Of a stretch of DNA of 64,000 nt, positions 8,805 through 16,244 are shown in pieces. Under the pieces are notes generated by a model. It did no database searches and was not told the DNA's origin. It saw only the letters and a list, made by a program, of their open reading frames with translations. Every line of letters starts with the position of its first letter. Within the stretch, counting starts at the first letter, position 1. The translations under genes were made by a program, and so were the position numbers. The DNA is from Sphingomonas aquatilis. GTDB lineage: Bacteria > Pseudomonadota > Alphaproteobacteria > Sphingomonadales > Sphingomonadaceae. The stretch is taken from assembly GCF_014196115.1 (NCBI RefSeq), contig NZ_JACIDB010000001.1, positions 124,001-188,000 on the forward strand, in the 5' to 3' direction.

Positions 8805-8842
8805 CGGGCTTGCCTTTACCTGCGCGCGTCAGCGCATCTTTA

Positions 8843-8972
8843 TGGTCGCGCGAAGACGCGAAGACGCCAAGGTGTTGCGATCGGGAAGGACCTTAGTCTG
8901 TCTTCGCCTAAGGGCTGACGAGGCGGCTTCGCCGGGTGCGCCCTCTTTGCGTCTTCGCGTCTTCGCGTGAAC
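8843..8972. repeat. Family A composite palindromic element, copy 1
   Basis: The left arm (8843-8872) contains CGCGAAGACGCGAAGACGC and the right arm (8944-8972) its inverse, CGTCTTCGCGTCTTCGCGTG. They are separated by about 70 bases and fill the gap between two minus-strand genes. Related copies are at 21312-21443 and 38471-38603, with a GC-shifted relative at 10600-10738. The interior of this copy does not carry the GCGCGGCAGCG core found in the other three. Confidence 0.8.
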
Positions 8973-8974
8973 GA

Positions 8975-9763
8975 TTACTCCTTATAGCTCGGATCGATGC
9001 GGTCGAGCTTGCGGAGCAGCGCGGGCCAAGCGAGGCCTTGCGCGAGCATCGCCATGCCGGCGCCGCTCGACTGTTCCTCGACCTTTTCGGCGACGCCCTG
9101 GTTGGGATTGTTGAGGTTCTCCCGCCCCGCGCTGAGCATCAGGATCTGCGCTTCGCAGGCGCGTTCGAGGAAGTACATGCGCACGAACGCCTGGGCGACG
9201 CTGGCGCCGACCGCGAGCGTGCCGTGGTTGCGCAGGATCATGCTGCTCTTCGTGCCCAGGTCCGCGACCAGCCGCTCACGCTCGTCGAGCTCGGTCGCGA
9301 TGCCTTCGAAGTCGTGATAGGCGACGTCGTGGCCGGCGATCATCGCGGTCTGCGTGTGCGGCAGCAGCCCTTCGCGCATCGCCGACACCGCCTGCCCGTG
9401 CGGCGTGTGGAGGTGGAGCACCGCAGCGGCATCCTCCCGCGCGGCATGGATCGCCGAATGGATGACGAAGCCGGCGCGGTTCACCGGCGCGGGCGTATCG
9501 TCGATCTTGTTGCCGTCGAGGTCGATCTTGACCAGCGACGAGGCGGTGATCTCTTCGAACATCAGATTGTAGGGGTTGATGAGGAAGTGATGCTCCGGCC
9601 CCGGCACGCGCGCGGACAGATGCGTGAAGATCAGATCGTCCCAGCCATAATGCGCGACCAGGCGATAGGCGGCGGCAAGATCGACGCGCAGCGCCCATTC
9701 CTCGGGGCTGATCGAGTCGCGCCGCGACGCCGTAACGGAATCGGGACGTAGAGCGGTGGCCAT
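8975..9763 (-). CDS. Class II aldolase/adducin family protein
   Basis: 262 residues. Class II aldolases are zinc enzymes acting on sugar-phosphate or related substrates. Visible motifs are VAHYGWDDLIFTHLSARVPG near residue 35, the metal-ligand block VLHLHTPHG around residue 120, and MILRNHGTLAVG around 185. The substrate cannot be told from the sequence; many members of this subgroup are annotated only by fold. AGAGAGGATC precedes the ATG. It could share a transcript with the flavoenzyme downstream, although the family A element lies between them. Confidence 0.85.
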   Translation of the reverse strand: MATALRPDSVTASRRDSISPEEWALRVDLAAAYRLVAHYGWDDLIFTHLSARVPGPEHHFLINPYNLMFEEITASSLVKIDLDGNKIDDTPAPVNRAGFVIHSAIHAAREDAAAVLHLHTPHGQAVSAMREGLLPHTQTAMIAGHDVAYHDFEGIATELDERERLVADLGTKSSMILRNHGTLAVGASVAQAFVRMYFLERACEAQILMLSAGRENLNNPNQGVAEKVEEQSSGAGMAMLAQGLAWPALLRKLDRIDPSYKE

Positions 9764-10038
9764 GGATGATCCTCTCTCTTTTCTATGGGCTTAGGATGCC
9801 ATGGATCGGGGCGAGGGGACAGGGCGTGCGGCCGCGGAAAGTCACAAAAGTCACGCCCACGCACGTGTTTCGCGGAAGCCAGCATTGCGGGCGGCAGGGC
9901 GGCGGGATCGGGCATCAGCGGCGCGCGGCTCCGGCGGACAGCGAGTCGCGCGGTGTAGGCGAGGCGGGGCGTGTAGGACAGTTTGTCTCGTGGAATGTCC
10001 AACATGGATGTATGTGTAGCTACATAAAGGGGGCGGAT
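9764..10038. other. Left flank of the accessory island, no gene recognised
   Basis: This stretch lies between the divergent aldolase start and the brnT remnant. No open frame in it resembles a known protein or has a ribosome site. Near its end an AAGGGGG purine run (10028-10034) is well placed as the Shine-Dalgarno for the damaged brnT frame. Confidence 0.5.
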
Positions 10039-10304
10039 GTGGAGACAGCTTCGATCCCAAGAAACGCGATAAGGTCCTGCGTGAGCGTGGCCTCGACTTT
10101 GCCGCCGCAGCTCGGGTGTTCGAGGGGCGAAGCCGGACCGTCATCGACGACCGTGTCGATTACGGTGAGGTGCGGCAGATCACGTATGGCTGGATGGAGC
10201 AGGTCGCGGTGGCGGTGGTCTGGACGGAGCGCGACGGCGCATGCCGCGTGATCTCGATGCGACGGATGCACCAATGGGAGATCAGATATGTCGGATTGGA
10301 TTGA
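10039..10304 (+). pseudogene. brnT: BrnT-type toxin gene with a 5-prime frameshift
   Basis: From 10050 to 10304 one frame encodes FDPKKRDKVLRERGLDFAAA, RVFEGRSRTVIDDRVDYGEV and VVWTERDGACRVISMRRMHQ, which is the BrnT ribonuclease-toxin family (start FDPxKR, middle VxFDRxDYGE, end RIISMR). No ATG, GTG or TTG occurs in this frame between the upstream stop (10017) and a GTG at 10116 that would remove the conserved start. A GTG at 10039, behind AAGGGGG, would give METAFDPKK if one T were added to GCTTC at 10048-10052. The gene therefore looks inactivated by a single-base deletion. It overlaps brnA by 17 bases. Confidence 0.72.
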
Positions 10305-10560
10305 TCCCGATGACGCCCCCGAATTGACGGAGGACATGGCGGCGATCGCTGAGGTTCGCGTCGGCGGCAGGGTCGTTCGCCCGGCGAGCGGCTATCTCGG
10401 ACCCGATGGTGTCGTACGTGGCCGTCCACCGTTGCGCGAGCAGGCCAAGCGCCAGGTGACACTGCGGCTCGACCCCGATGTGATTGAGCGATTCCGCGCG
10501 GACGGACCGGGCTGGCAGGGGCGGATGAACGCGGCGCTGCGCAAGGCGGCGGGGCTTTAG
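10288..10560 (+). CDS. brnA: BrnA-type antitoxin
   Basis: 90 residues, ATG behind GGGAG. BrnA neutralises BrnT and represses the operon through a ribbon-helix-helix fold. The C-terminal family block is present: KRQVTLRLDPDVIERFRADG followed by PGWQGRMNAALRKAAGL. It overlaps the 3-prime end of the brnT frame as is usual for the pair. With brnT apparently broken, this may be an orphan antitoxin or a residual regulator. Confidence 0.85.
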   Translation: MSDWIDPDDAPELTEDMAAIAEVRVGGRVVRPASGYLGPDGVVRGRPPLREQAKRQVTLRLDPDVIERFRADGPGWQGRMNAALRKAAGL

Positions 10561-10599
10561 GGTTCCTCGCGATCGGCGCGTCTGCCGGGAGGTAGGATT

Positions 10600-10738
10600 G
10601 TGTTCGCGCGGAGGCGCGGAGGGCGCAGAGAGGGGGCGTGCGCGGCAGCGTCTTTTGCTTGTCTCGCCGTGCAGGGAGGGCGGGAGCGTCCGGCAGGCGC
10701 GACGCCTCCGCGTCCTCCGCGCCTCCGCGTGCGAACAC
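10600..10738. repeat. Family A-related composite palindromic element (GAGG variant)
   Basis: The left arm (10600-10622) reads GTGTTCGCGCGGAGGCGCGG and the right arm (10704-10738) is the inverse, ending CTCCGCGTGCGAACAC. The interior holds TGCGCGGCAGCG at 10639-10650, which also occurs in the family A copies at 38506-38520 and, inverted, at 21392-21408. It sits downstream of the orphan RelB-like gene, where a toxin gene would normally be. Confidence 0.8.
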
Positions 10739-10776
10739 TGTCCAGACCTCGGCAGCGTGCGCGCGGGTGGCGAGCG

Positions 10777-10953
10777 TCAGGTTGTCCGGTGCCGATCGAT
10801 AATCGCTCGCATCCCTGCAATTACCTGATCGTGCGGGATTTTCGATGCCGTGGACGCCATCGCCCGCTCTATCTTGGCGCGGAACCACGCGTCGTGAGCG
10901 GCGGCTTCCTCGCCGGTCGAGAATTCCCACTCGAGAGGGATTAGGTCGGTCAT
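10777..10953 (-). CDS. RelB/stability-determinant-type antitoxin, orphan
   Basis: A 58-residue frame starting at the ATG whose complement is 10951-10953. It reads MTDLIPLEWEFSTGEEAAAH followed by DAWFRAKIERAM and, near the end, IPHDQVIAGMRAIIDR. The pattern of an EFxTxEEAxxxDxWFRAK half followed by PHDxVxxxMRxII matches the small stability-determinant antitoxins that pair with RelE/ParE toxins. No RelE/ParE frame follows; instead the transcript would run into the palindromic element at 10600-10738. No strong ribosome site is visible. Family membership is from memory of the motif. Confidence 0.6.
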   Translation of the reverse strand: MTDLIPLEWEFSTGEEAAAHDAWFRAKIERAMASTASKIPHDQVIAGMRAIIDRHRTT

Positions 10954-10996
10954 CCAAGGAAACGTATAGGGCCGTGGTGGCGGGCGGAAGATGGGG

Positions 10997-11093
10997 GTGA
11001 CTTTGAGGCTCGACCCGGTGTGATTGAGCGGTTCCGGGCGAGCAGGCTTGGCTTACAAGCATGGATGAATGCGGCGCGGCGTAAGGCGACGAG
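10997..11093 (+). pseudogene. Decayed second copy of the brnA 3-prime end
   Basis: The sequence GTGACTTTGAGGCTCGACCC at 10997-11016 parallels brnA GTGACACTGCGGCTCGACCC. After a one-base deletion the frame continues VIERFRASRLGLQAWMNAAR then RKATRL, compared with VIERFRADGPGWQGRMNAAL then RKAAGL in brnA. No start region or upstream half is recognisable. This is a remnant of a duplicated or independently acquired brnTA unit. Confidence 0.75.
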
Positions 11094-11132
11094 ATTGTGC
11101 AGCGATGCCACCTTACCAACGATCGCACCCGC

Positions 11133-11161
11133 TTGCGTTCCATAATTGTTCCGCATACTGA
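11133..11161 (+). promoter_or_regulatory. Candidate promoter for the Panacea gene pair
   Basis: TTGCGT (11133-11138), a 17-base spacer and TACTGA (11156-11161) resemble a housekeeping promoter. Transcription would begin near 11168, giving a leader of about 25 bases with AGAAGG at 11177-11182 before the ATG at 11193. The stretch is distinctly AT-richer than the host background. Confidence 0.4.
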
Positions 11162-11192
11162 GAGGGCGTACAAGTTAGAAGGCAGCGTCGAA

Positions 11193-11738
11193 ATGGCTCT
11201 CCACGGGGAAGACGTGCGCTCTGTCATCAACGAGATACTGGACGCCCATCCGCGGCAGCGCATCAGTAATTTGTCCGCGCAGAAGATCGCCTATTTCCTG
11301 CACGGGCAGTATCTGCTGTCCACTCGAAATCCACTAGTTAGTGGTTATTTTGAAGCGTGGGAATACGGTCCGGTTCATCCGATGCTATACAACGCGCTGA
11401 GGCATTTGGGCAGTGCGCCGCTTACTTCCCCTATTCAGAGGCGTGATATTCTCTCGGGCAGCTGGACCGCCATTCCAATGATTCCAGACGCAAACGTCAG
11501 GGCATTCGTGCGACGCGAGTCGGAACCGCTTCTCTCGATGAGCCCTCGTCAGTTAGTTGACCTGTCGCACGCGGCGAACTCTCCTTGGGATGTAATAAGC
11601 AAGGTAGGCAATCGACGCACATGGGGATTGAGACTCGACAACGAGACCATTCTCAGGCACTTCAGGTTCCACAAACGTTCTGTCAGTGACATGGCGCATG
11701 GAGACGGCTTTGAAGAGCATCCGCCTTCCGGAGACTGA
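11193..11738 (+). CDS. Panacea (DUF4065, SocA-like) domain protein, putative antitoxin
   Basis: 181 residues from the ATG at 11193. Panacea-domain proteins act as antitoxins or proteolytic adaptors for many unrelated toxins. The family signature is visible: SNLSAQKIAYFLHGQYLLST, then GYFEAWEYGPVHPMLYNALR. The rest of the protein (residues 95-181) is less familiar. Base composition is far lower in GC than the neighbouring genes, pointing to horizontal transfer. It overlaps the next gene by about 41 bases, so the two are probably translated together. A start further upstream at 11097 is open but has no ribosome site and would include intergenic sequence. Confidence 0.78.
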   Translation: MALHGEDVRSVINEILDAHPRQRISNLSAQKIAYFLHGQYLLSTRNPLVSGYFEAWEYGPVHPMLYNALRHLGSAPLTSPIQRRDILSGSWTAIPMIPDANVRAFVRRESEPLLSMSPRQLVDLSHAANSPWDVISKVGNRRTWGLRLDNETILRHFRFHKRSVSDMAHGDGFEEHPPSGD

Positions 11739-12417
11739 TATCGCAAACCTTGCGTTTAGGTCATACGACTTCAAGGTCGATTTTCTTGCCAACTGGCTGA
11801 GGCCGAAGCAAATTAAGGGCTCGTATGAGCCTCTCCGGCACAGCGTTGCCGAAGCGGCAAATGTCGAGCTTCCGCTGATACCCGATCTTGAACGCACTAC
11901 GCTCGAACAGCTTGAAAAATTGGTGATTCGCGCCTGCAAGGGCAACGTCGACCGCATTAAGATGAACTTGGCACCCGTGCGTGCAATTCGGCGCTTTGTT
12001 GATGAGCAACAAGTAGAGGCTGACTTTCTCGAGTCTTTGCCAATAACGCTCCATCCGGGCATGCGTTACGAATTTTGGGCGCCTATGATTGTTCGTTATA
12101 GGGGCGTTGCGCGTATCGTCTTTCTTGACCTTCGGCGAACAGGTGGACTTTCGCCGACGGGATGCCACGTCGCATTTTCGATCATGCACGAACGCTTTCG
12201 TGCTTTGAATCCGGATTTTGGCGCTGTCCGCTTCGAGGCTTGGAAGTTCGCAAATAATGATGCGCGGACAATCCGACCGGTGGTCGAGTGGGCTGAACCA
12301 ATCCAGTACGATCGTATCGTCAGCGATGTTGCCGAGACGTACGGTATCCTGCACGCTTTACGGGCGGGCGACCCGGGCCGGGCTACTGGAACCGACCCAG
12401 GTCCACTCTTCCGTTAA
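11698..12417 (+). CDS. Unrecognised protein partnered with the Panacea gene (candidate toxin/effector)
   Basis: 239 residues from the ATG at 11698 (a GTG at 11686 is possible). I do not recognise a family. It is soluble by inspection, with no signal peptide or membrane span; features include the segments LRPKQIKGSYEPLRHSVAEA, MRYEFWAPMIVRYRGVARIV and FEAWKFANNDARTIRPVVEW. It starts inside the Panacea gene and shares its low GC content as far as about 12360, after which the last residues are GC-rich. Panacea antitoxins are typically encoded next to their toxins, so this is inferred to be the cognate effector. Its stop codon (12415-12417) directly abuts the uvrA stop codon on the other strand. 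Confidence 0.65.
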   Translation: METALKSIRLPETDIANLAFRSYDFKVDFLANWLRPKQIKGSYEPLRHSVAEAANVELPLIPDLERTTLEQLEKLVIRACKGNVDRIKMNLAPVRAIRRFVDEQQVEADFLESLPITLHPGMRYEFWAPMIVRYRGVARIVFLDLRRTGGLSPTGCHVAFSIMHERFRALNPDFGAVRFEAWKFANNDARTIRPVVEWAEPIQYDRIVSDVAETYGILHALRAGDPGRATGTDPGPLFR

Positions 12418-15324
12418 TTACTCCGCCGCCACCGAATCATCTGCACGCGCCCTCAACAACGGCTTCAAATACTTCCCCGTAAAGCTCCGTGGTTCCTTCA
12501 CCACATCCTCCGGCGTGCCCGTCGCGACGATCTCACCGCCCTTCACGCCGCCTTCCGGCCCCAAATCGACGATCCAGTCCGCCGTCTTGATGACGTCGAG
12601 ATTGTGTTCGATGACGACGACGGTGTTGCCCTGCTCGACCAGCGCGTGGAGGACTTCGAGCAGTTTGCGCACGTCTTCGAAGTGCAGGCCCGTCGTCGGT
12701 TCGTCGAGGATGTAGAGCGTGTTGCCGGTGGCGCGGCGTGAGAGTTCCTTGGCGAGTTTGACGCGTTGCGCTTCGCCGCCCGACAAGGTGGTCGCCTGCT
12801 GGCCGACCTTGACGTAGCCCAGGCCCACTTCGACCAGCATTTCCATCTTGTCGCGGATCGGGGGCACGGCCTTGAAGAATTCCGCGGCATCCTCGACGGT
12901 CATGTCGAGCACGTCGGCGATGCTTTTGCCCTTGAACTTTACCTCCAGCGTCTCGCGATTGTAGCGGGCGCCGTGGCAGACGTCGCAGGTAACGTAGACG
13001 TCGGGGAGGAAGTGCATCTCGATCTTGAGCACGCCGTCGCCCTGGCACGCCTCGCAGCGGCCGCCCTTGACGTTGAAGCTGAACCGGCCGGGCTTGTAGC
13101 CGCGCGCCTGCGCCTCCGGCAGGCCGGCGAACCAGTCGCGGATTTGCGTGAAGCTGCCGGTGTAGGTCGCCGGGTTCGACCGCGGCGTGCGGCCGATCGG
13201 CGACTGGTCGATGTCGATCACCTTGTCGAGGTGCTGGAGTCCGGTGACCTTGTCGTGCTTGCCCGCCAGGATGCGCGCGCCGTTGAGCGTGCGTGCGGCG
13301 GCGGCGTAGAGCGTGTCGATCGTGAAGCTCGACTTGCCCGATCCCGACACGCCGGTGATGCAGGTGAAGGTGCCGAGCGGGATCGACGCGGTGACGCCGG
13401 TGAGGTTGTTGGCGCGCGCGTTGTGGACGGTGAGCTTCTTGCCGTTGCCCTTGCGGCGTTGCGCGGGGACGGGGACTTCGCGCGTACCGTTGAGGTAATC
13501 GGCGGTGATGCTGGTCTTGCTCTTGAGCAATTGCTTGAGCGTGCCTTGCGCGACGATCTGGCCGCCGTGGACGCCGGCGCCCGGCCCCATGTCGATGACG
13601 TAATCGGCGGTGCGGATCGCATCCTCGTCATGCTCGACCACCAGCACGGTGTTGCCGAGGTCGCGCAGGCGGCGGAGCGTCGCGAGCAGCATGTCGTTGT
13701 CGCGCTGATGGAGCCCGATGCTGGGTTCGTCGAGGACGTAGAGCACGCCCGACAGGCCGCTGCCGATCTGCGACGCCAGGCGGATGCGCTGGCTCTCGCC
13801 GCCCGACAGCGTGCCCGACGTGCGATCGAGGTTGAGGTAATCGAGGCCGACGTTGTTGAGGAAGCCCAATCGCTCGACGATCTCCTTCAGGATGCGTTCG
13901 GCGATCGCGCGCTGCTGGTCGCCCAGATGGTTGGGCAGATCGGTGAAGAAGGCGAGCGCGTCGACCACGCTGAGGTGTGTGGCGTGGGCGATGTCGGTCT
14001 TCGCGATCTTGACCGCGAGCGCTTCGGGCTTGAGGCGCGCGCCGTGGCAGACTTCGCAGGGGCGCGACGACTGGTATTTGCCCAGCTCCTCGCGCATCCA
14101 CGCGCTCTCGGTCTGGAGCAGGCGGCGGTTGAGGTTGCCGATCACGCCCTCGAACGGTTTCTTGACGTCGTAGCTCTTCTTGCCGTCGACGAAGGTGAGC
14201 GTGACCGCCTTGCCCTTGGTGCCGAACAGGATGACGTCCTGCGTTTCGGGGTGCAGGTCCTTCCACGGCGTATCGAGGTCGAACTTGTATTCGCGCGCGA
14301 GGCTGCCGAGGACCTGCATGTAATAAGGGCTGGGCGGGTTGGACTTCGCCCAGGGGACGACGGCGCCCTTCTTGATGCTGAGGTCATGGTTGGGGACGAC
14401 GAGGTCTTCGTCGAACAGCAGCTTTTCGCCCAGGCCGTCGCACGCGGGGCAGGCGCCCTGGGGGGCGTTGAAGCTGAACAGGCGCGGTTCGATTTCGGCG
14501 ATGGTGAAGCCGCTGATCGGGCAGGCGAACTTTTCGCTGAACACGATGCGGCCGGCAGGCGCGTTGTCGCCGAGGACTTCGGACTTGGGGGTGTGCGGTT
14601 CGACGGGATCGGCCGGGTCGATATAGGCGAGGCCGTCGGCGAGCTTCAGCGCGGTTTCGAAGCTTTCGGCCAGGCGCGTGGCGGCATCGGCGCGGACGAC
14701 GAGGCGGTCGACGACGATCTCAATGTCGTGCTTGTACTTCTTGTCGAGCGCGGGCGCCTCGTCGATCTCATGGATCGTGCCGTCGATGCGGACGCGGGTG
14801 AAGCCCGCCTTCTGCCATTCGGCGAGTTCCTTGCGATATTCGCCCTTGCGACCGCGCACGACGGGGGCGAGCAGGTACAGGCGCGTGCCCTCGGGCAACG
14901 CCATGACGCGGTCGACCATCTGGCTGACCGTCTGCGCGGCGATCGGCTCGCCGGTGGCGGGCGAATAGGGGATGCCGACGCGCGCCCAGAGCAGGCGCAT
15001 GTAATCGTAGATTTCGGTGACGGTCGCGACGGTGGAGCGCGGGTTGCGCGACGTCGTCTTCTGCTCGATCGAGATGGCGGGCGACAGGCCCTCGATATGG
15101 TCGACGTCGGGCTTCTGCATCAGCTCGAGGAACTGGCGCGCATAGGCCGACAGCGATTCGACGTAGCGGCGCTGCCCCTCGGCATAGATGGTGTCGAAGG
15201 CGAGGCTCGATTTGCCAGACCCCGACAGGCCGGTGATGACCGTCAGCGTGTCGCGGGGGATGTCGACGTCGACGTCCTTGAGATTGTGCTCGCGCGCGCC
15301 GCGGACGGAAATTTTGGTCAGCAT
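12418..15324 (-). CDS. uvrA: UvrA, excinuclease ABC subunit A
   Basis: 968 residues. UvrA is the damage-sensing ATPase of nucleotide excision repair, loading UvrB. Two ABC modules are visible: Walker [10 protein letters not shown] near residue 32 and GVSGSGKSS near 650, with signatures [12 protein letters not shown] and [12 protein letters not shown]. Zinc modules: the first has CPISG then CPACDG, so one of its four cysteines is Ser, which I recall as common in alphaproteobacteria; the second has CEACQG and CDVCHG. The last residues are [11 protein letters not shown]. An SOS box lies eight bases before the ATG. It meets the island gene tail to tail with no gap. Confidence 0.98.
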   Translation of the reverse strand: MLTKISVRGAREHNLKDVDVDIPRDTLTVITGLSGSGKSSLAFDTIYAEGQRRYVESLSAYARQFLELMQKPDVDHIEGLSPAISIEQKTTSRNPRSTVATVTEIYDYMRLLWARVGIPYSPATGEPIAAQTVSQMVDRVMALPEGTRLYLLAPVVRGRKGEYRKELAEWQKAGFTRVRIDGTIHEIDEAPALDKKYKHDIEIVVDRLVVRADAATRLAESFETALKLADGLAYIDPADPVEPHTPKSEVLGDNAPAGRIVFSEKFACPISGFTIAEIEPRLFSFNAPQGACPACDGLGEKLLFDEDLVVPNHDLSIKKGAVVPWAKSNPPSPYYMQVLGSLAREYKFDLDTPWKDLHPETQDVILFGTKGKAVTLTFVDGKKSYDVKKPFEGVIGNLNRRLLQTESAWMREELGKYQSSRPCEVCHGARLKPEALAVKIAKTDIAHATHLSVVDALAFFTDLPNHLGDQQRAIAERILKEIVERLGFLNNVGLDYLNLDRTSGTLSGGESQRIRLASQIGSGLSGVLYVLDEPSIGLHQRDNDMLLATLRRLRDLGNTVLVVEHDEDAIRTADYVIDMGPGAGVHGGQIVAQGTLKQLLKSKTSITADYLNGTREVPVPAQRRKGNGKKLTVHNARANNLTGVTASIPLGTFTCITGVSGSGKSSFTIDTLYAAAARTLNGARILAGKHDKVTGLQHLDKVIDIDQSPIGRTPRSNPATYTGSFTQIRDWFAGLPEAQARGYKPGRFSFNVKGGRCEACQGDGVLKIEMHFLPDVYVTCDVCHGARYNRETLEVKFKGKSIADVLDMTVEDAAEFFKAVPPIRDKMEMLVEVGLGYVKVGQQATTLSGGEAQRVKLAKELSRRATGNTLYILDEPTTGLHFEDVRKLLEVLHALVEQGNTVVVIEHNLDVIKTADWIVDLGPEGGVKGGEIVATGTPEDVVKEPRSFTGKYLKPLLRARADDSVAAE

Positions 15325-15331
15325 GAAGCGG

Positions 15332-15346
15332 GTTCTACTTCTGTTC
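15332..15346 (-). promoter_or_regulatory. LexA SOS box upstream of uvrA
   Basis: GTTCTACTTCTGTTC is a direct repeat GTTC-N7-GTTC, the LexA operator form of alphaproteobacteria. It lies 8-22 bases before the uvrA start, close enough to overlap the leader or ribosome site. uvrA is a classic SOS gene, so LexA repression is expected. Confidence 0.85.
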
Positions 15347-15454
15347 TGTTTCTGATGCTAGTCTGGCAGGTAGGAACGCTTGCGCGCGATTTCGAGCCAC
15401 ATTGAAAGCATGGCGACGGTGTCTTACGTCTGTGCCACACAAGGAGATTGCGCG

Positions 15455-15832
15455 ATGGGCAAGAAGCACAAGAAGGCGAAGCTTCCGAAGGAAGTGCTGG
15501 GCGTGAAGCTGCCCAAGGAGGTGCGCGAGGTGGGCGGGGCGCTGCTGGAGAAGGCAAACAGCCCGCAGGGGCGCGAGATGCTGGCGGCGGGACTGACGAT
15601 GGCGGCGGCCGCGGCGACCGCGGCGCTGGCCAAGGGACGCGCTGAGCGGGCCGCCAAGCCGGACGCGCCGCGCCCGCCCGAGGCACCGGTGCCGCCCGTG
15701 CCGCCGGTTCCTCCTGTCCCGCCGGTGCCGCCGCAGGGCACGCAGACGCAGCCCGATCCGCAAGCGATCGCCGATGCGGTGGGCAAGGCGGCGGAGGCGA
15801 TGCTGGGGCGATTGTTCGGTCGGAAAGACTGA
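15455..15832 (+). CDS. Small protein with proline-rich linker, unknown function
   Basis: 125 residues, ATG at 15455 placed 8 bases after AAGGAG. I do not recognise a family. Three parts are visible: a lysine-rich start (MGKKHKKAKLPKEVLGVKLP), an alanine-rich helix-prone stretch (about residues 45-70, AAGLTMAAAAATAALAKG), then a tandem PPVP linker (four or five repeats, residues 80-97) and a short C-terminal helix AIADAVGKAAEAMLGRLFGR. There is no signal peptide. It is divergent from uvrA and about 130 bases from it. The composition recalls small basic structural or nucleoid-associated proteins, but this is not established. Confidence 0.6.
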   Translation: MGKKHKKAKLPKEVLGVKLPKEVREVGGALLEKANSPQGREMLAAGLTMAAAAATAALAKGRAERAAKPDAPRPPEAPVPPVPPVPPVPPVPPQGTQTQPDPQAIADAVGKAAEAMLGRLFGRKD

Positions 15833-16244
15833 CGCGGCGGGGTTTGCGCGGCGCTCGCTATCCGTCGGACATAGGGACCGATTGTACGGCGCCGGACCAT
15901 CCACGCTGCACCCGCGATACTGTCCATGTAGCGCCGCGAGTGATATCGATCAGTCCGCACGTCTGTGCGCGCCATTGTTCCGCGCGACGGAGACGCGAGG
16001 GTGGCATTTCCGCATCCGCCAGTCGCGGCAACTTGGGGTCGGTGACCGGGCCTTCCGCGCAACATAGCGCCACTCGCTGTGGCTGTTTTGCAACGCAACG
16101 TTGCTGAAAGCGGAAATAGGTCAGCAGTACGTGCTTTACGCGAGCAAGACAGTCACACAAGCGTCACGCAGTCCAGAAGACTGACATTCCAAATCGATGA
16201 CGCATGGGGCGACCGAAAACGGCGCCGTTGCAAAGGGGATATAC
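15833..16244. other. 412-base gap upstream of the TonB receptor
   Basis: No gene seen. The stretch probably carries the promoter of the receptor. A 10-base perfect palindrome GCAACGTTGC is at 16095-16104 within TTGCAACGCAACGTTGC, a possible operator. The last 40 bases hold the ribosome site AAAGGGGAT (16232-16240). Confidence 0.45.

Noticed and set aside
9766-10251. Plus-strand frame in the aldolase-brnT gap as a gene
   Set aside because: It continues in the wrong frame over the brnT coding region, has no ribosome site and no similarity to known proteins.
12766-15405. Long open frame antisense to uvrA
   Set aside because: It mirrors uvrA codon positions and shows no recognisable domain; uvrA is certain.
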